From positions 248,001 through 312,000 of the forward strand of contig NZ_FOCL01000005.1 of assembly GCF_900110105.1 (NCBI RefSeq): DNA of 64,000 nt. Direction: 5' to 3'. Source of the stretch: Mucilaginibacter gossypiicola. GTDB taxonomy: Bacteria > Bacteroidota > Bacteroidia > Sphingobacteriales > Sphingobacteriaceae. This document shows, in pieces, positions 44,467 to 53,486 of the stretch; the first letter of the stretch is position 1, and every line of letters begins with the position of its first letter. The notes under the pieces were generated by a model, which was not told the origin of the DNA, searched no databases, and saw nothing but the letters and a program-made list of their open reading frames with translations. The translations under genes were made by a program, and so were the position numbers.

Positions 44467-46503
44467 ATGGAAACAGCAATTTTTACGCTCAGATCTGCAA
44501 ACTTTGTACTATGGCGGCTCACAGCAACGCTGCCACCCCCGGTTTTGATCATCGGGAGGTTCGTACCCGGTACACCGGATACCTTTGAAGAGATCCTGAG
44601 AGCGGATTTCAGGTTGCTTGCCCCGTTTAGCGATCTCTGGGTAGTACCCCTTTCCTCGCTGGACCTCCCCGGCAACGGCCATTACCATTACTGGTACGAA
44701 GTGGAGGATTCATCACCTGCTGCTTTAGGCAGGGTCGCCATTACTGATCCGCTCGCCTATACCGTCGACTGGAGGATCAGCAAAGGAGATTATGCGGCAT
44801 CAGTTATCCTGGTAAAGGACGACCTGCTTTTGCCCTGTGACGCAGGCGGGGAAATTTTACGCTTACCGGACTACAGCGGCCTTGCTGAATTGCCGCCCAA
44901 CAACCAGCTGGTGATCTATGAGCTCCCCACCACGTGGACAAGGATCAGGTCATCGGGCGAGCGCGAAGTGGCCACAGGGAGCTTTCGGGATGTCATCGCG
45001 CTGGTAGACCCGGCTATCACCGGCTCAGAGGCATTGGCCTTGCCGGTAAACGGCATCGGTCAGTCCTACCTGGCGGACCTCGGCGTGAACGCCATCGAAC
45101 TCCTGCCGCCTGCCGACACGACCTATGACCGGCAGTGGGGATACGGCACAACGAATTTCTTCGCGCCGGATTTTGAATTGGGTTTCCCAAATGAGTATTC
45201 CTGGCCCGTTGCGTCACGGGATTTCGCCGCACTCGTGGCGGCTTGTCATAACGCGGGGATGCGGTTCATCGTCGACGTCGTAATGGCCTTCGCCCAGAAA
45301 AACGCCTACCTGCGGGCGGCGACGAGCGATTTCTTTATCCTGGATCCCTCCAAAGAACCCAATGACCCGGATGCGCATAATTCAAGGGGCAGCGGCCTCA
45401 GGGACGGTTTCGGCAGCTCCCTGTTCCGATACGCACGTTTCGTCAACGGTTATGACCCGGTAACAGGAGGCGCGGGCAATTATTCACCGGCACGTCAGCT
45501 CCTTAAATTGAACGCAGTACGCTGGGTGAAAGACTTTAATATTGACGGCTTCCGCCTTGATAGCGTGGAAAATGTGGCCAGCTGGGATTTCGTGAGGGAG
45601 TTCCGCGAAACGGCACGCCTCGCGTCGAAGGAACGTTTTGACGCTTCCGGGCAAACGGCGGCTGCGGAATCCCGCTTTCTCGTTGTTGGCGAGGAACTGA
45701 GCGAGCCATCCGGCCTGATCACCACCGGGCGGCTCGACGGCCTCTGGCATGAGAAGTTTAAAAGCTATATCCGGTACGCTATTCTCGGGCAGCATGCGGA
45801 CGACGAGCCCAGCTTCGAGTGGACGGTGCGGAAGCTCATCGATTGCAGGTACCTCGGTTATACGGACGGCGCGCAGGTTATTCTCTATGTTACTTCCCAT
45901 GATGTGGAGGGTTACCGCAACGAGCGCCTGTTTAATTTCCTGAACAATAATGGCGTCGCCGATACGAAAAACAGGATTAAACTGGCGTTCGCCTGCCTGC
46001 TGACCGCTGTCGGTATCCCCATGATCCTGGCCGGTGAAGAGTTTGCCGACCAGCATGACCTGTTCGATGCAGCGGGGCATGTCACCCAGAACGGCGGCAA
46101 GCAGGTCGATCCGGTGAACTTCAGCCGCGCGGCGGAAGCCTGGCGGAGGGAAGTGCTCGATCATGTAAGCAGGCTGGTGCGGTTCAGGACCGGAAGCAGG
46201 GCACTCGGGTTAAATGATACCGCCTTTATCCACACGGATTTCAATAACGGCAAAAGGGTGATGGCCTGGACAAGGGGGGATGTAACTTCCGGCGATTTCG
46301 TCGTCATCGTCGCCAATTTCTCGGATTATGGAACGCCCAATGCCGGTAACACCGAAGCGGAATACCGGGTGAACAACTGGCCGGCATTGCCTGCCGGTAA
46401 ACACTGGCGGGAAATTACACAGGACAGGCCTGTTCCTGCGGAGTGGGCAGGCCGGGAGCCGGTTTTCCCATGGGAAGCCAAGGTTTATACGGTCGGCGTT
46501 TAA
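44467..46503 (+). CDS. GH13 alpha-amylase-family protein with altered region I
   Basis: A 678-residue cytoplasmic protein. ATG 44467 is chosen; the in-frame extension to 44245 overlaps the divergent promoter region. Residues ~1-165 are an E-set/CBM48-like domain. The barrel carries region II 'GFRLDSVENV' (nucleophile Asp365), region III 'VVGEEL' (acid/base Glu409) and region IV 'TSHDVE' (Asp479), so catalysis looks possible. Region I, normally 'DVVxNH', reads 'DVVMAFAQ' and lacks the His; region IV has Ser-His-Asp instead of Asn-His-Asp. The layout resembles branching or isoamylase-type enzymes, but the substrate is open. Confidence 0.85.
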   Translation: METAIFTLRSANFVLWRLTATLPPPVLIIGRFVPGTPDTFEEILRADFRLLAPFSDLWVVPLSSLDLPGNGHYHYWYEVEDSSPAALGRVAITDPLAYTVDWRISKGDYAASVILVKDDLLLPCDAGGEILRLPDYSGLAELPPNNQLVIYELPTTWTRIRSSGEREVATGSFRDVIALVDPAITGSEALALPVNGIGQSYLADLGVNAIELLPPADTTYDRQWGYGTTNFFAPDFELGFPNEYSWPVASRDFAALVAACHNAGMRFIVDVVMAFAQKNAYLRAATSDFFILDPSKEPNDPDAHNSRGSGLRDGFGSSLFRYARFVNGYDPVTGGAGNYSPARQLLKLNAVRWVKDFNIDGFRLDSVENVASWDFVREFRETARLASKERFDASGQTAAAESRFLVVGEELSEPSGLITTGRLDGLWHEKFKSYIRYAILGQHADDEPSFEWTVRKLIDCRYLGYTDGAQVILYVTSHDVEGYRNERLFNFLNNNGVADTKNRIKLAFACLLTAVGIPMILAGEEFADQHDLFDAAGHVTQNGGKQVDPVNFSRAAEAWRREVLDHVSRLVRFRTGSRALGLNDTAFIHTDFNNGKRVMAWTRGDVTSGDFVVIVANFSDYGTPNAGNTEAEYRVNNWPALPAGKHWREITQDRPVPAEWAGREPVFPWEAKVYTVGV

Positions 46504-46563
46504 AGGGCCCGGATTATTTGCGGGGAGGTAAGCCTTATTTAAAAAAACTAAGGAAATTGCAGC

Positions 46564-47178
46564 ATGAAAAAATGCCTCTTATCACTGTTCTTTTGCGCAG
46601 CTTATTTCCTGGTTAATGCCCAGGTGATCCGCCATCACCATTACACGACCTATTATAACGTCTTAAAAGGGGAACCGGATTCGGTAAGCTGGGTGCTTAC
46701 TCCGGAAATGACCTCCTGCGGCAGCGTCCACCGGGATGACAGTTTCGCCCGCGACCCTGATCTGCAAAACAGCACCTTATCGGACGCTTACGTAAAATCC
46801 GGTTATGACAAAGGGCACCTGTTCCCTTATGCGGATGCACAATGCGATTCTGCAGACCGTATCGAATGTTTATATATGAGCAACATGCTGCCCCAGCTGC
46901 ATGCCCTGAATGCAGGGGACTGGAAAACGCTGGAAACACAGGAAAGGGAATGGGCGGCGACGCAGGAGATCAGGATCATCGCAGGTGGCTTCGGATCTAT
47001 AGGCACGTTGCCCTCCGGCGTCAACATCCCTGAGTCCTGCTGGAAAGCGATCTATGTCGACCATCACTGGAGGGCATGGATCATGCCCAATGCAAAAACA
47101 TCCAAGGGGCATCCTTACCCAACCTGGGAGGTGAAGGATATCACTCGCTTTGACCAGATCACCGGCTTGAAACTGTAA
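46564..47178 (+). CDS. DNA/RNA non-specific endonuclease, secreted
   Basis: A 204-residue beta-beta-alpha metal nuclease with signal peptide (1 to ~19, 'YFLVNAQV'). The core is 'YDKGHLFPYADA' with catalytic His85 (the DRGH motif has Lys for Arg), followed by 'NMLPQLHALNAGDWKTLE', whose Asn binds the metal. It belongs to the NucA/Serratia nuclease family and probably degrades extracellular nucleic acid. It starts 60 bp after the GH13 gene. Confidence 0.9.
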   Translation: MKKCLLSLFFCAAYFLVNAQVIRHHHYTTYYNVLKGEPDSVSWVLTPEMTSCGSVHRDDSFARDPDLQNSTLSDAYVKSGYDKGHLFPYADAQCDSADRIECLYMSNMLPQLHALNAGDWKTLETQEREWAATQEIRIIAGGFGSIGTLPSGVNIPESCWKAIYVDHHWRAWIMPNAKTSKGHPYPTWEVKDITRFDQITGLKL

Positions 47179-47199
47179 ACCGGAAGGATAATAAAAACA

Positions 47200-47230
47200 A
47201 AGGCAGGACATGAGGAACCATGCCTGCCTT
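47200..47230. terminator. Bidirectional terminator between convergent genes
   Basis: Stem 47200-47207 with 47223-47230 (8 bp), extended by CATG/CATG after a bulge. A-rich sequence on the left and CTTAAAAAGG on the right. It separates the nuclease gene from the convergent gene ending at 47260. Confidence 0.65.
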
Positions 47231-47259
47231 CTTAAAAAGGAATTAATGGACTTATGCGG

Positions 47260-48156
47260 TCACTTGTTTTCACCGGCCTCTGCACGGGTATCGTTCCGGG
47301 AAAACAGCGAGATCCCGATAGCCAGGCCTACCCAGGGGCGGCCCTGGTATTTCCAGTCCCTGCCCAGGCTTCCGGGGATATAGTCGGCACCGATAAAGGC
47401 ACCGATCTGGAAATTATCGTAAGCGTACAGGACGCCGACATTGAAGCTGAAAGCCCCGGCACTGGTCCCGGCCGGGCTCTTGTTGCTTTTCTGGCTCAGG
47501 CTGTCCGTTCTTACATTGGAGATCCCAAATCCGCCGATATAATTGATTGACTGGGGTACTGTGCTTTCGATCTGTTTCCTCACGCCCGCCACAAAGCCGA
47601 GGTTCAGCTTTTCTTCAAAAGAGAACTGCCGCTCTTTACCGTTACCGAAACGCAATTTGATAGGCAGTGTCATTACACCCCAGGTGAAGTCTGTTTTGGG
47701 CCCGTAGTACGCGAGGCATGAACGATTGAAAACGTCCGGCTTAATAGCGAATTCCTTATAGTTCGCCCACTGGCCGATATAAACCTTGTCTTTCTCTGGC
47801 TGGTAGACATTGGATTGCCGGATGGCATCCCGCTGATAGACACGTACGCTTTTTGTTGAATCAGTCTTTGAGGAATCCTTTTTCGCTGAATCTTTATTCG
47901 GGGCATTGTACCAGCTCGTACGGTAACGCCAGAAGGTCACTTTGATATTATTGTCCTTGTCGAAACCGGTTACACTGAATTTGGTGCCTGCGCTGGCCCG
48001 GTAGGTAAGCGCCGTGACTGCTTTGTTGGAGTCGTTCACACTGTAAACGGGTATGAAGTCGGGCACAATAATATACATTTTTCCGACAATGGCTTGTCCG
48101 TAACTGCTCAAGGTTAATAGCAATAAGATGGCGGAGAGGATGAGAATTTTTCGCAT
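47260..48156 (-). CDS. Outer-membrane-type protein, unknown
   Basis: A 298-residue protein with signal peptide (1 to ~20, 'TLSSYGQA'). An N-terminal SH3-like or small beta domain (~25-80) is followed by a low-complexity 'KDSAKKDSSKTDSTK' linker and a C-terminal half with repeated Gly/aromatic strands ('NLGFVAGVRKQIES', 'SFNVGVLYAYDNFQIGAFIGADY', 'GLAIGISLF') suggesting a small beta-barrel. It ends in a polar tail and not the usual terminal Phe. No family recognised. Confidence 0.78.
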   Translation of the reverse strand: MRKILILSAILLLLTLSSYGQAIVGKMYIIVPDFIPVYSVNDSNKAVTALTYRASAGTKFSVTGFDKDNNIKVTFWRYRTSWYNAPNKDSAKKDSSKTDSTKSVRVYQRDAIRQSNVYQPEKDKVYIGQWANYKEFAIKPDVFNRSCLAYYGPKTDFTWGVMTLPIKLRFGNGKERQFSFEEKLNLGFVAGVRKQIESTVPQSINYIGGFGISNVRTDSLSQKSNKSPAGTSAGAFSFNVGVLYAYDNFQIGAFIGADYIPGSLGRDWKYQGRPWVGLAIGISLFSRNDTRAEAGENK

Positions 48157-48440
48157 GGCTGTATGTTTAAAGGGTTAAAATGAATATAGTCGTTGACGCG
48201 GCCGCTGCTCTTGTTACCGGGTGCTAGGTCTTCAGTATCCTGCGGGCAGGGGCTTTATTTTTTGACAAAGTTCCCTGGAATGCACTCTCCGGATGAGCGT
48301 CAGTTCACCCTTTTGCGGAGGGTGTTTTTACGGTAGTGGAAAACGTGAATAATACCTGCTGATAGATTGGTTTTTTTTTGAAGTTTTGCTATGGAAAATA
48401 TTGATAATCAGGTATATTTAGAAACCTTAAACTTACACTC

Positions 48441-49325
48441 ATGAAAAGACTTACTTTGTTATTAACTGCAGCCACATTAATGATGGCGTCGAAATGTCAG
48501 AAAAACTCACCGGTCTCCCCCGCTGCGTTAGCAGTTCCTTCAGATCTGATTAATACGACTCTTGACGGCATTCCTATGGTGAAAGCCAAAACCATGATCG
48601 ACGAATTCAAATCGGTCGGATGGGACCAATTGGTACCTCAGAGGACCAATTATCACATAAGCGCTAAGATGTTCAAGGCGATGATTCAAATGCTTGTAAA
48701 TGAGCGAAAAGCAGAAGGAGTCGCTGTTCACCCGATAGATGGAATAAGGATTTATTTCATTAAGGATCCTTACAGCATGACTGGCCCGTTAATAACTTTT
48801 GTATCTACCAGAAGAGATAGCACGCAATGGAAAAAAGATACGTCGAGGAGCGTACATCAGGATTATTATCAACATAGTGGTTCTGATCCCCTTTTCAAAC
48901 TGCCTAACTTAACTGCGGAAGTTTTTCACGACGATAATAAGAAAGGTGCTCTACTTTATAAACGCACAATTTTTACGAGAAAATATTGCTTCTGGGCGTC
49001 AGATTATGTCAGACGTGATACCGCTGAAATGATGGCCCGGGCATTTGCAAAGGGCTTGAAGCCAACGTTTAATACCTATAGTGTCTGGTATCGATTAGAG
49101 TTGTTTGAAAACATAGCAAGCAATAGTTTTGACGGAGGGCTTCGTCTTTACGTAGCTAATCATATTAAATATCAAAAAGACCGGAATACCTTTTTGATCA
49201 TTCCGACGAAAAGGGATGTGTCCAAGAAGAGATATGTTGATGATTTTTCATGCGATTCCGTTAAAGCATTTTTTGTTACACCTGCCAATGATAATGGTGA
49301 ATTATGCCCGCACCACTGTAATTAA
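48441..49325 (+). CDS. Unknown lipoprotein
   Basis: A 294-residue protein with a lipobox-like 'TLMMASKCQKNSP'; Lys before the Cys is atypical, so lipid attachment is uncertain. The body is mixed alpha/beta with no known motif ('GIRIYFIKDPYSMTGPLITF', 'FWASDYVRRDTAEMM') and ends 'ELCPHHCN', whose Cys and His residues could bind metal or form a disulphide. It is followed 9 bp later by a membrane protein and the kinase/regulator pair, so it may be the input or output of that system. Confidence 0.75.
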   Translation: MKRLTLLLTAATLMMASKCQKNSPVSPAALAVPSDLINTTLDGIPMVKAKTMIDEFKSVGWDQLVPQRTNYHISAKMFKAMIQMLVNERKAEGVAVHPIDGIRIYFIKDPYSMTGPLITFVSTRRDSTQWKKDTSRSVHQDYYQHSGSDPLFKLPNLTAEVFHDDNKKGALLYKRTIFTRKYCFWASDYVRRDTAEMMARAFAKGLKPTFNTYSVWYRLELFENIASNSFDGGLRLYVANHIKYQKDRNTFLIIPTKRDVSKKRYVDDFSCDSVKAFFVTPANDNGELCPHHCN

Positions 49326-49334
49326 TTCTACGTT

Positions 49335-49994
49335 ATGGCGAATTACATGACGATGAATACGGTAGCGGAATGCGTATGCTTTATTCTCGCATTCATTTGC
49401 CTTTTCACAGATGAGATTTTAGCGTGGCGTTGCATGGTCGTATTTATGTTGGTGACGTGTGCCGGAGAACTGACAGGGATTTATGTTCAACTGCATTCTG
49501 ACAACGGAAATAATCACTGGGTCTATAACACACTGCTTCCTTTTCAGATATTTTTTATTCATTTACAGTATTTTCATTTGTTAACCCCGTTCAAAAAATA
49601 CCGTTGGATGCTTTTGTTGGGTTGCACCGCTCTCATTGTTAACTTTTGGAATGATTTGATGCATACAGGTTTCTTACTGTTCAGTGTACATACCTATGCG
49701 CTGCTGGCAGTATTCAATATCAATTATGGGCTAATCTATTATTATTTGAAATTAGATGATGACCGTTACGAAAATCTTATATACTCCGCTGGTTTTTGGT
49801 GGGTGGCAGGGAACCTCTTCTTCTCTTTCGGAAGTACGATCTCTAACCTTTTCGATGACCAGCTATATTCAATAGAGTTATACGGTCATCATCTTACCTA
49901 TTATATTTTCCGAGGACTTAACCTCATCCTTTATAGTACCTGGTCGTACGCTTTTTATTGCAGAAGATGGAAAAACCTGGAATTAGCTTCCTGA
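49335..49994 (+). CDS. Seven-helix-type membrane protein
   Basis: A 219-residue protein with about seven hydrophobic segments ('ECVCFILAFICLF', 'CMVVFMLVTCAGEL', 'WMLLLGCTALIVNFW', 'FWWVAGNLFFSFG' and others). No family recognised. It overlaps the start of the histidine kinase gene by 28 bp, so the two are translationally linked, and it may act as the sensory membrane partner of the kinase. Confidence 0.78.
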   Translation: MANYMTMNTVAECVCFILAFICLFTDEILAWRCMVVFMLVTCAGELTGIYVQLHSDNGNNHWVYNTLLPFQIFFIHLQYFHLLTPFKKYRWMLLLGCTALIVNFWNDLMHTGFLLFSVHTYALLAVFNINYGLIYYYLKLDDDRYENLIYSAGFWWVAGNLFFSFGSTISNLFDDQLYSIELYGHHLTYYIFRGLNLILYSTWSYAFYCRRWKNLELAS

Positions 49995-50746
49995 TCCTTT
50001 TGACTACTGTGATCTTTCTGATCGCGCCGGCATTCCTGGTCGTATATGTGATCGTTTACAGTCGCAAGAAGAAAAAACTGCAGGATGAAAAAGCAGAGAT
50101 GCAGCTTGTGTATGAGGCTGAGCTTTTGAACAGCCAATTAGCCATGCAGGAGCAAACAATGCAAACTATCGGTGCTGACCTTCACGATCATATCGGCCAG
50201 TTGCTCAGTTTGACATCACTGACTCTTGGCAGCATCGAGATTCGGGACGATCATCGGTCCGCTGAAAAAGTGAATTCAGCAATCGAGATCACGAGCAAAT
50301 GCATTGCGGAGTTGAGACACCTCGGTAAACTTATCCAGGGTCAGCAGATCACTGAGGAAGGATTGTACAGTGCTTTACAGCAAGAAATCGCCTGGCTGGA
50401 AAAGACAGACCGGTTCAGGATCAGGCTTTCCTTTGACGAAGTGCTGAATTCAGTTACCAGTGAAGAAAAGAACCTTATCATTTACCGGTTAATACAGGAG
50501 CTTGTGAATAATATCGTTAAACACGCCGCCGCCAAAGAGATTGAAATAAGCTTAACCTATAACGAAGGCAGGCTTCACCTTTCAGTAAGTGACGACGGGA
50601 AAGGCTTTGATCCTGAAAAACCGGGAAAAAAGGGGATGGGTATGTTCAATATTCACAAACGGATCAGGTTGCTGAATGGGCAGGTGAAGATTAATTCCAG
50701 CCCGGATGAAGGCACGAAAGTTTCGATAACTATTCCCTATCCATGA
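49967..50746 (+). CDS. Sensor histidine kinase, NarX/LiaS type (HisKA_3)
   Basis: A 259-residue kinase. ATG 49967 is chosen over the TTG at 49958. One membrane span (residues ~8-30) and a short coiled coil lead to the dimerisation domain with phospho-acceptor His73 in 'ADLHDHIGQ', then a HATPase_c domain with 'LVNNIVKHA', 'DDGKGFDP' and 'GMGMFNIHKRIRLL'. With no sizeable external domain it probably relies on a partner for sensing, such as the membrane protein encoded just upstream. It pairs with the LuxR-type regulator that follows one base after its stop. Confidence 0.92.
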   Translation: MEKPGISFLILLTTVIFLIAPAFLVVYVIVYSRKKKKLQDEKAEMQLVYEAELLNSQLAMQEQTMQTIGADLHDHIGQLLSLTSLTLGSIEIRDDHRSAEKVNSAIEITSKCIAELRHLGKLIQGQQITEEGLYSALQQEIAWLEKTDRFRIRLSFDEVLNSVTSEEKNLIIYRLIQELVNNIVKHAAAKEIEISLTYNEGRLHLSVSDDGKGFDPEKPGKKGMGMFNIHKRIRLLNGQVKINSSPDEGTKVSITIPYP

Positions 50747-50747
50747 T

Positions 50748-51386
50748 ATGAACGAAAAAATAAACATCGCGATCGTTGATGATCATACCCTGTTTAGAAT
50801 GGGGCTATCGAGCATATTGCATGAGTCACCAGCTATTGACGTCCTTTTTGAAGCAGAGAATGGGCGTGAGCTCCAGCAAAAGATACGCGAAAAGACTCCG
50901 GATGTTGTATTGATGGATGTTAATATGCCGATTGTGGATGGCTACGAAGCTACGTCATGGCTTAAAACAAATTACCCCGGTGTAAAAGTCCTTGCGCTCA
51001 GTATGTACGAGGATGACAACAGTATCATTAAGATGATCCGATGCGGGGCCGCCGGTTATGTGCTGAAACAATCCCGTCCCGGCCAGCTGGTCAACGCCAT
51101 CGAAATGATCTATTCAAGTGGCTTTTTTTTTAATGAGCTGGTTTCTGCCGGTCTTAGGCGGAATGTACTCAGGGATGATTCTACCTCCAGGCTTTCCGAC
51201 CGGGAAAAACAGTTCCTCGAAATGGCCTGCTCTGAAATGACCTATAAGGAAATAGCTGATAAAATGTTCGTCAGCCCCAGGACGGTAGATAATTACCGTG
51301 AAGCATTATTCGAAAAATTAGGTATTAAATCGCGGGTAGGGCTTGTCCTCTATGCAATCAAGAATAATTTCTATAAGATCATCTGA
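50748..51386 (+). CDS. LuxR/NarL-family response regulator
   Basis: A 212-residue regulator: receiver domain 1-122 with Asp57 in 'VVLMDVNMP' and Lys in 'YVLKQSRPG', and a C-terminal LuxR HTH (~145-208, 'LSDREKQFLEMACSEMTYKE', 'VSPRTVDNYREALFEKLGI'). It is the partner of the preceding kinase. A 7-bp inverted repeat 100 bp after its stop, upstream of the next gene, is a candidate binding site. Confidence 0.94.
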   Translation: MNEKINIAIVDDHTLFRMGLSSILHESPAIDVLFEAENGRELQQKIREKTPDVVLMDVNMPIVDGYEATSWLKTNYPGVKVLALSMYEDDNSIIKMIRCGAAGYVLKQSRPGQLVNAIEMIYSSGFFFNELVSAGLRRNVLRDDSTSRLSDREKQFLEMACSEMTYKEIADKMFVSPRTVDNYREALFEKLGIKSRVGLVLYAIKNNFYKII

Positions 51387-51450
51387 CCTGGTCACGGCTG
51401 ACCGCTTTCAAATTTTTATGTGCCCTGTTTGGTAGGTCATGACCGCCCCG

Positions 51451-51478
51451 ATAACCGACAGGTTATTTTCTCTTTTTT
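51451..51478 (+). terminator. Rho-independent terminator after the response regulator gene
   Basis: A 6-bp stem (51451-51456 with 51461-51466), four-base loop, then a T-rich run (TTTCTCTTTTTT). Weak stem but good tract. Confidence 0.55.
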
Positions 51479-51480
51479 AA

Positions 51481-51527
51481 TACCGTAAAAATACGGTAGT
51501 GTATTGTTAATCAGTAGTTTAATTTTG
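51481..51527 (+). promoter_or_regulatory. Inverted-repeat operator with a downstream -7-like element
   Basis: TACCGTA (51481-51487), four A, TACGGTA (51492-51498), followed 21 bp later by TAATTTTG (51520-51527), which fits the Bacteroidota -7 consensus TAnnTTTG. The operator would lie around -35 to -53, a position suited to a LuxR/NarL-type activator. A half site TACGGTAGTG also occurs near 48329, upstream of the lipoprotein gene. Confidence 0.45.
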
Positions 51528-51562
51528 GTTTATGTTTTACACTTCTAAAAAACGATATCATC

Positions 51563-52864
51563 ATGGGAAAAGGTTTCTGGGATTTCAAAAGTTATGACGA
51601 GCAACGCTGGTTCAGGTTCCTCGTCCTGAAAACGGTCATTGTGGCGCTGCTCTATTTCTTCGCCCATATCGCACTTAACAGCTGGGTGCCGAAGTATAGT
51701 TATGAATATACCGTGCTCGACCAGGATCAGCTGCAAATGATCAACCGGATTTATTCGGACGCGTCAAAACCTAAAGCCGATGCCGGCAAAGGCACTGCAA
51801 GTCCCACATCATCGACAAGTCCGAAGGCTAAAAAAGGAACCGGTACCGCAGCAAAAGCTGATAGCCTAAAGAAGAAAGATTCTGCAGCGCTTGCCTCACT
51901 TCCCGCTGATACGGGTGCAGCTAAATCATCGGAAAAAGGACCTGGTCCTTCACAAGGCATGGATACTTCACGGATCAGAAAGCCGGTTTGTATGCAGGTG
52001 ATGGATTACCTGGATAATATATTTGAGAATAAGATCGAACCGGGTCAAAAGACCAGGATCATGGGCTTTCTTTGTGAGCTGAAAGCGGAAGACGCCCCGG
52101 CCTTTTTAGGTAAGGTACGTTTTGAAATCCGTTCCTATTTCTGGCTGACCGGCCCCTGCGTTTATGTCGAAATAATATTCTGGTCTATCCTTGGCGTACT
52201 TGCCAGCCTGTTGTTTAACCTGGGCGTGCTTAGCAAAAATGCAACGACCGACCTCGGGAACCCGCAGTCCTATTTCGATTCTTCAGAAATTCCGTTCCAG
52301 GTTGCCAAAGTACTTTACGCCCCGATTTGTACTTTGGTCGTAATCCTCGGTTATAATTATTTCAGCAACCAGAATATCGTTGATATCAGCTCCAGCAAGG
52401 GCGTCCTGGTGTTTGCTTTTATCTGCGGGTTTTATAGCAGCAGGGTTATTGCGCTGATGGACCGCCTCAAAGAGGTGTTGCTTCCGAACAGCGGCACAAG
52501 CACGCTCCCCGGGACGCCGCCGGCACCCGGAGCGAACGCGCTCATCGCCTCGCTGACCGTGAAAGCTGTGCCAGCCGACGCTTTGCTTACCGCAGCGGAA
52601 ATAGCCACAGTTGGCGCAGACTGGCTCAATCATGTAGTTGTAACCCTGAAGTCCACGGTAACCGGAGCTGTATTGACCGGAAGCCGGATGGCCATAGACC
52701 CTCCGGGCAGCTTTACCTTTAAGGATGTACAGCCGGGCAATTATACCATTACAGCTGATTTTCAGCACCCTGCGGGAGGGGCACCTATTCACCTGGAGGG
52801 TACAAAGACCGGCCAGATCAGCAGTGGTAAAGCAGCAGTGGAAGTAAAACTCGAAAGATTGTAG
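51563..52864 (+). CDS. Multi-domain membrane protein, unknown
   Basis: A 433-residue protein. A first membrane span lies near 21-38, then an Ala/Ser/Lys/Pro-rich low-complexity stretch (~68-135), a folded segment with 'CMQVMDYLDNIFENKIEPG', three more spans (~200-225, ~255-272 and ~282-298), and a C-terminal Ig-like or carboxypeptidase-regulatory-like domain (~325-433, 'SFTFKDVQPGNYTITADFQHP'). No family recognised. It lies behind the TACCGTA operator, so it may be a target of the preceding regulator. Confidence 0.75.
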   Translation: MGKGFWDFKSYDEQRWFRFLVLKTVIVALLYFFAHIALNSWVPKYSYEYTVLDQDQLQMINRIYSDASKPKADAGKGTASPTSSTSPKAKKGTGTAAKADSLKKKDSAALASLPADTGAAKSSEKGPGPSQGMDTSRIRKPVCMQVMDYLDNIFENKIEPGQKTRIMGFLCELKAEDAPAFLGKVRFEIRSYFWLTGPCVYVEIIFWSILGVLASLLFNLGVLSKNATTDLGNPQSYFDSSEIPFQVAKVLYAPICTLVVILGYNYFSNQNIVDISSSKGVLVFAFICGFYSSRVIALMDRLKEVLLPNSGTSTLPGTPPAPGANALIASLTVKAVPADALLTAAEIATVGADWLNHVVVTLKSTVTGAVLTGSRMAIDPPGSFTFKDVQPGNYTITADFQHPAGGAPIHLEGTKTGQISSGKAAVEVKLERL

Positions 52865-52934
52865 ATAAGCGTAAGGGCTGATCGGCCAGTTTTCGTTGCA
52901 GCGCAAAAGCGAATAAAGTATTTTTACCCGCAGC

Positions 52935-53417
52935 ATGGAAGATTTAATGCAGATAAAACCGTTCTCTTTTGATGAACATAACGGAAAGTACCGGATGATC
53001 GTACCGAAATCGATTTGCGATAACCTCTTGTTGTCCCACGTGGGCGGCGAGGGGTTATTGCTTTGCAATAAGGACGAACGCTTACTTGAAGAGCTTAAAA
53101 CAAAGATCCTCTTTGAAAATCAAAAAGCGCTTATTCGTTACAGGAAATTACATGCTAAGCGGCGGTCGAAGCTAATTCTTGGTTTTACTGTGGCCTTGGT
53201 GATCTGTATATTGATCGTTTTTGAAAAGGATATCATCCCGGGCGAAGCCTATAGATGGCCTTTTAACATCGCTGCAACGATGCTGATGGGAGGCTGCCTA
53301 TACTTCATTTTTATGAGCTACGTAACGATCGGGCAGCTACGCGGTGCCGGTTCGCTTGCTGACGACCTGGACCTGATCCTTTTACACCGCGACATCAGGG
53401 AAAACTTTCAATGCTGA
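52935..53417 (+). CDS. Small two-helix membrane protein, unknown
   Basis: A 160-residue protein with a cytoplasmic N-terminal part ('KYRMIVPKSICDNLLLSH'), a basic stretch 'RKLHAKRRSK', then two membrane spans (~79-95, ~112-132). No family recognised. It is 70 bp downstream of the previous membrane protein and convergent with the peroxidase gene. Confidence 0.7.
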   Translation: MEDLMQIKPFSFDEHNGKYRMIVPKSICDNLLLSHVGGEGLLLCNKDERLLEELKTKILFENQKALIRYRKLHAKRRSKLILGFTVALVICILIVFEKDIIPGEAYRWPFNIAATMLMGGCLYFIFMSYVTIGQLRGAGSLADDLDLILLHRDIRENFQC

Positions 53418-53486
53418 TCACGCGCAGCGGTTTCCGAATGAAGGAATTAAAATATGCCGTTTCGTGCATGGCTTCGGAGCAGGTGA

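Noticed and set aside
45484..46164. 226-codon minus-strand ORF inside the GH13 gene
   Set aside because: The + strand encodes the catalytic GH13 regions II-IV there, so this is a shadow of high GC codon use.
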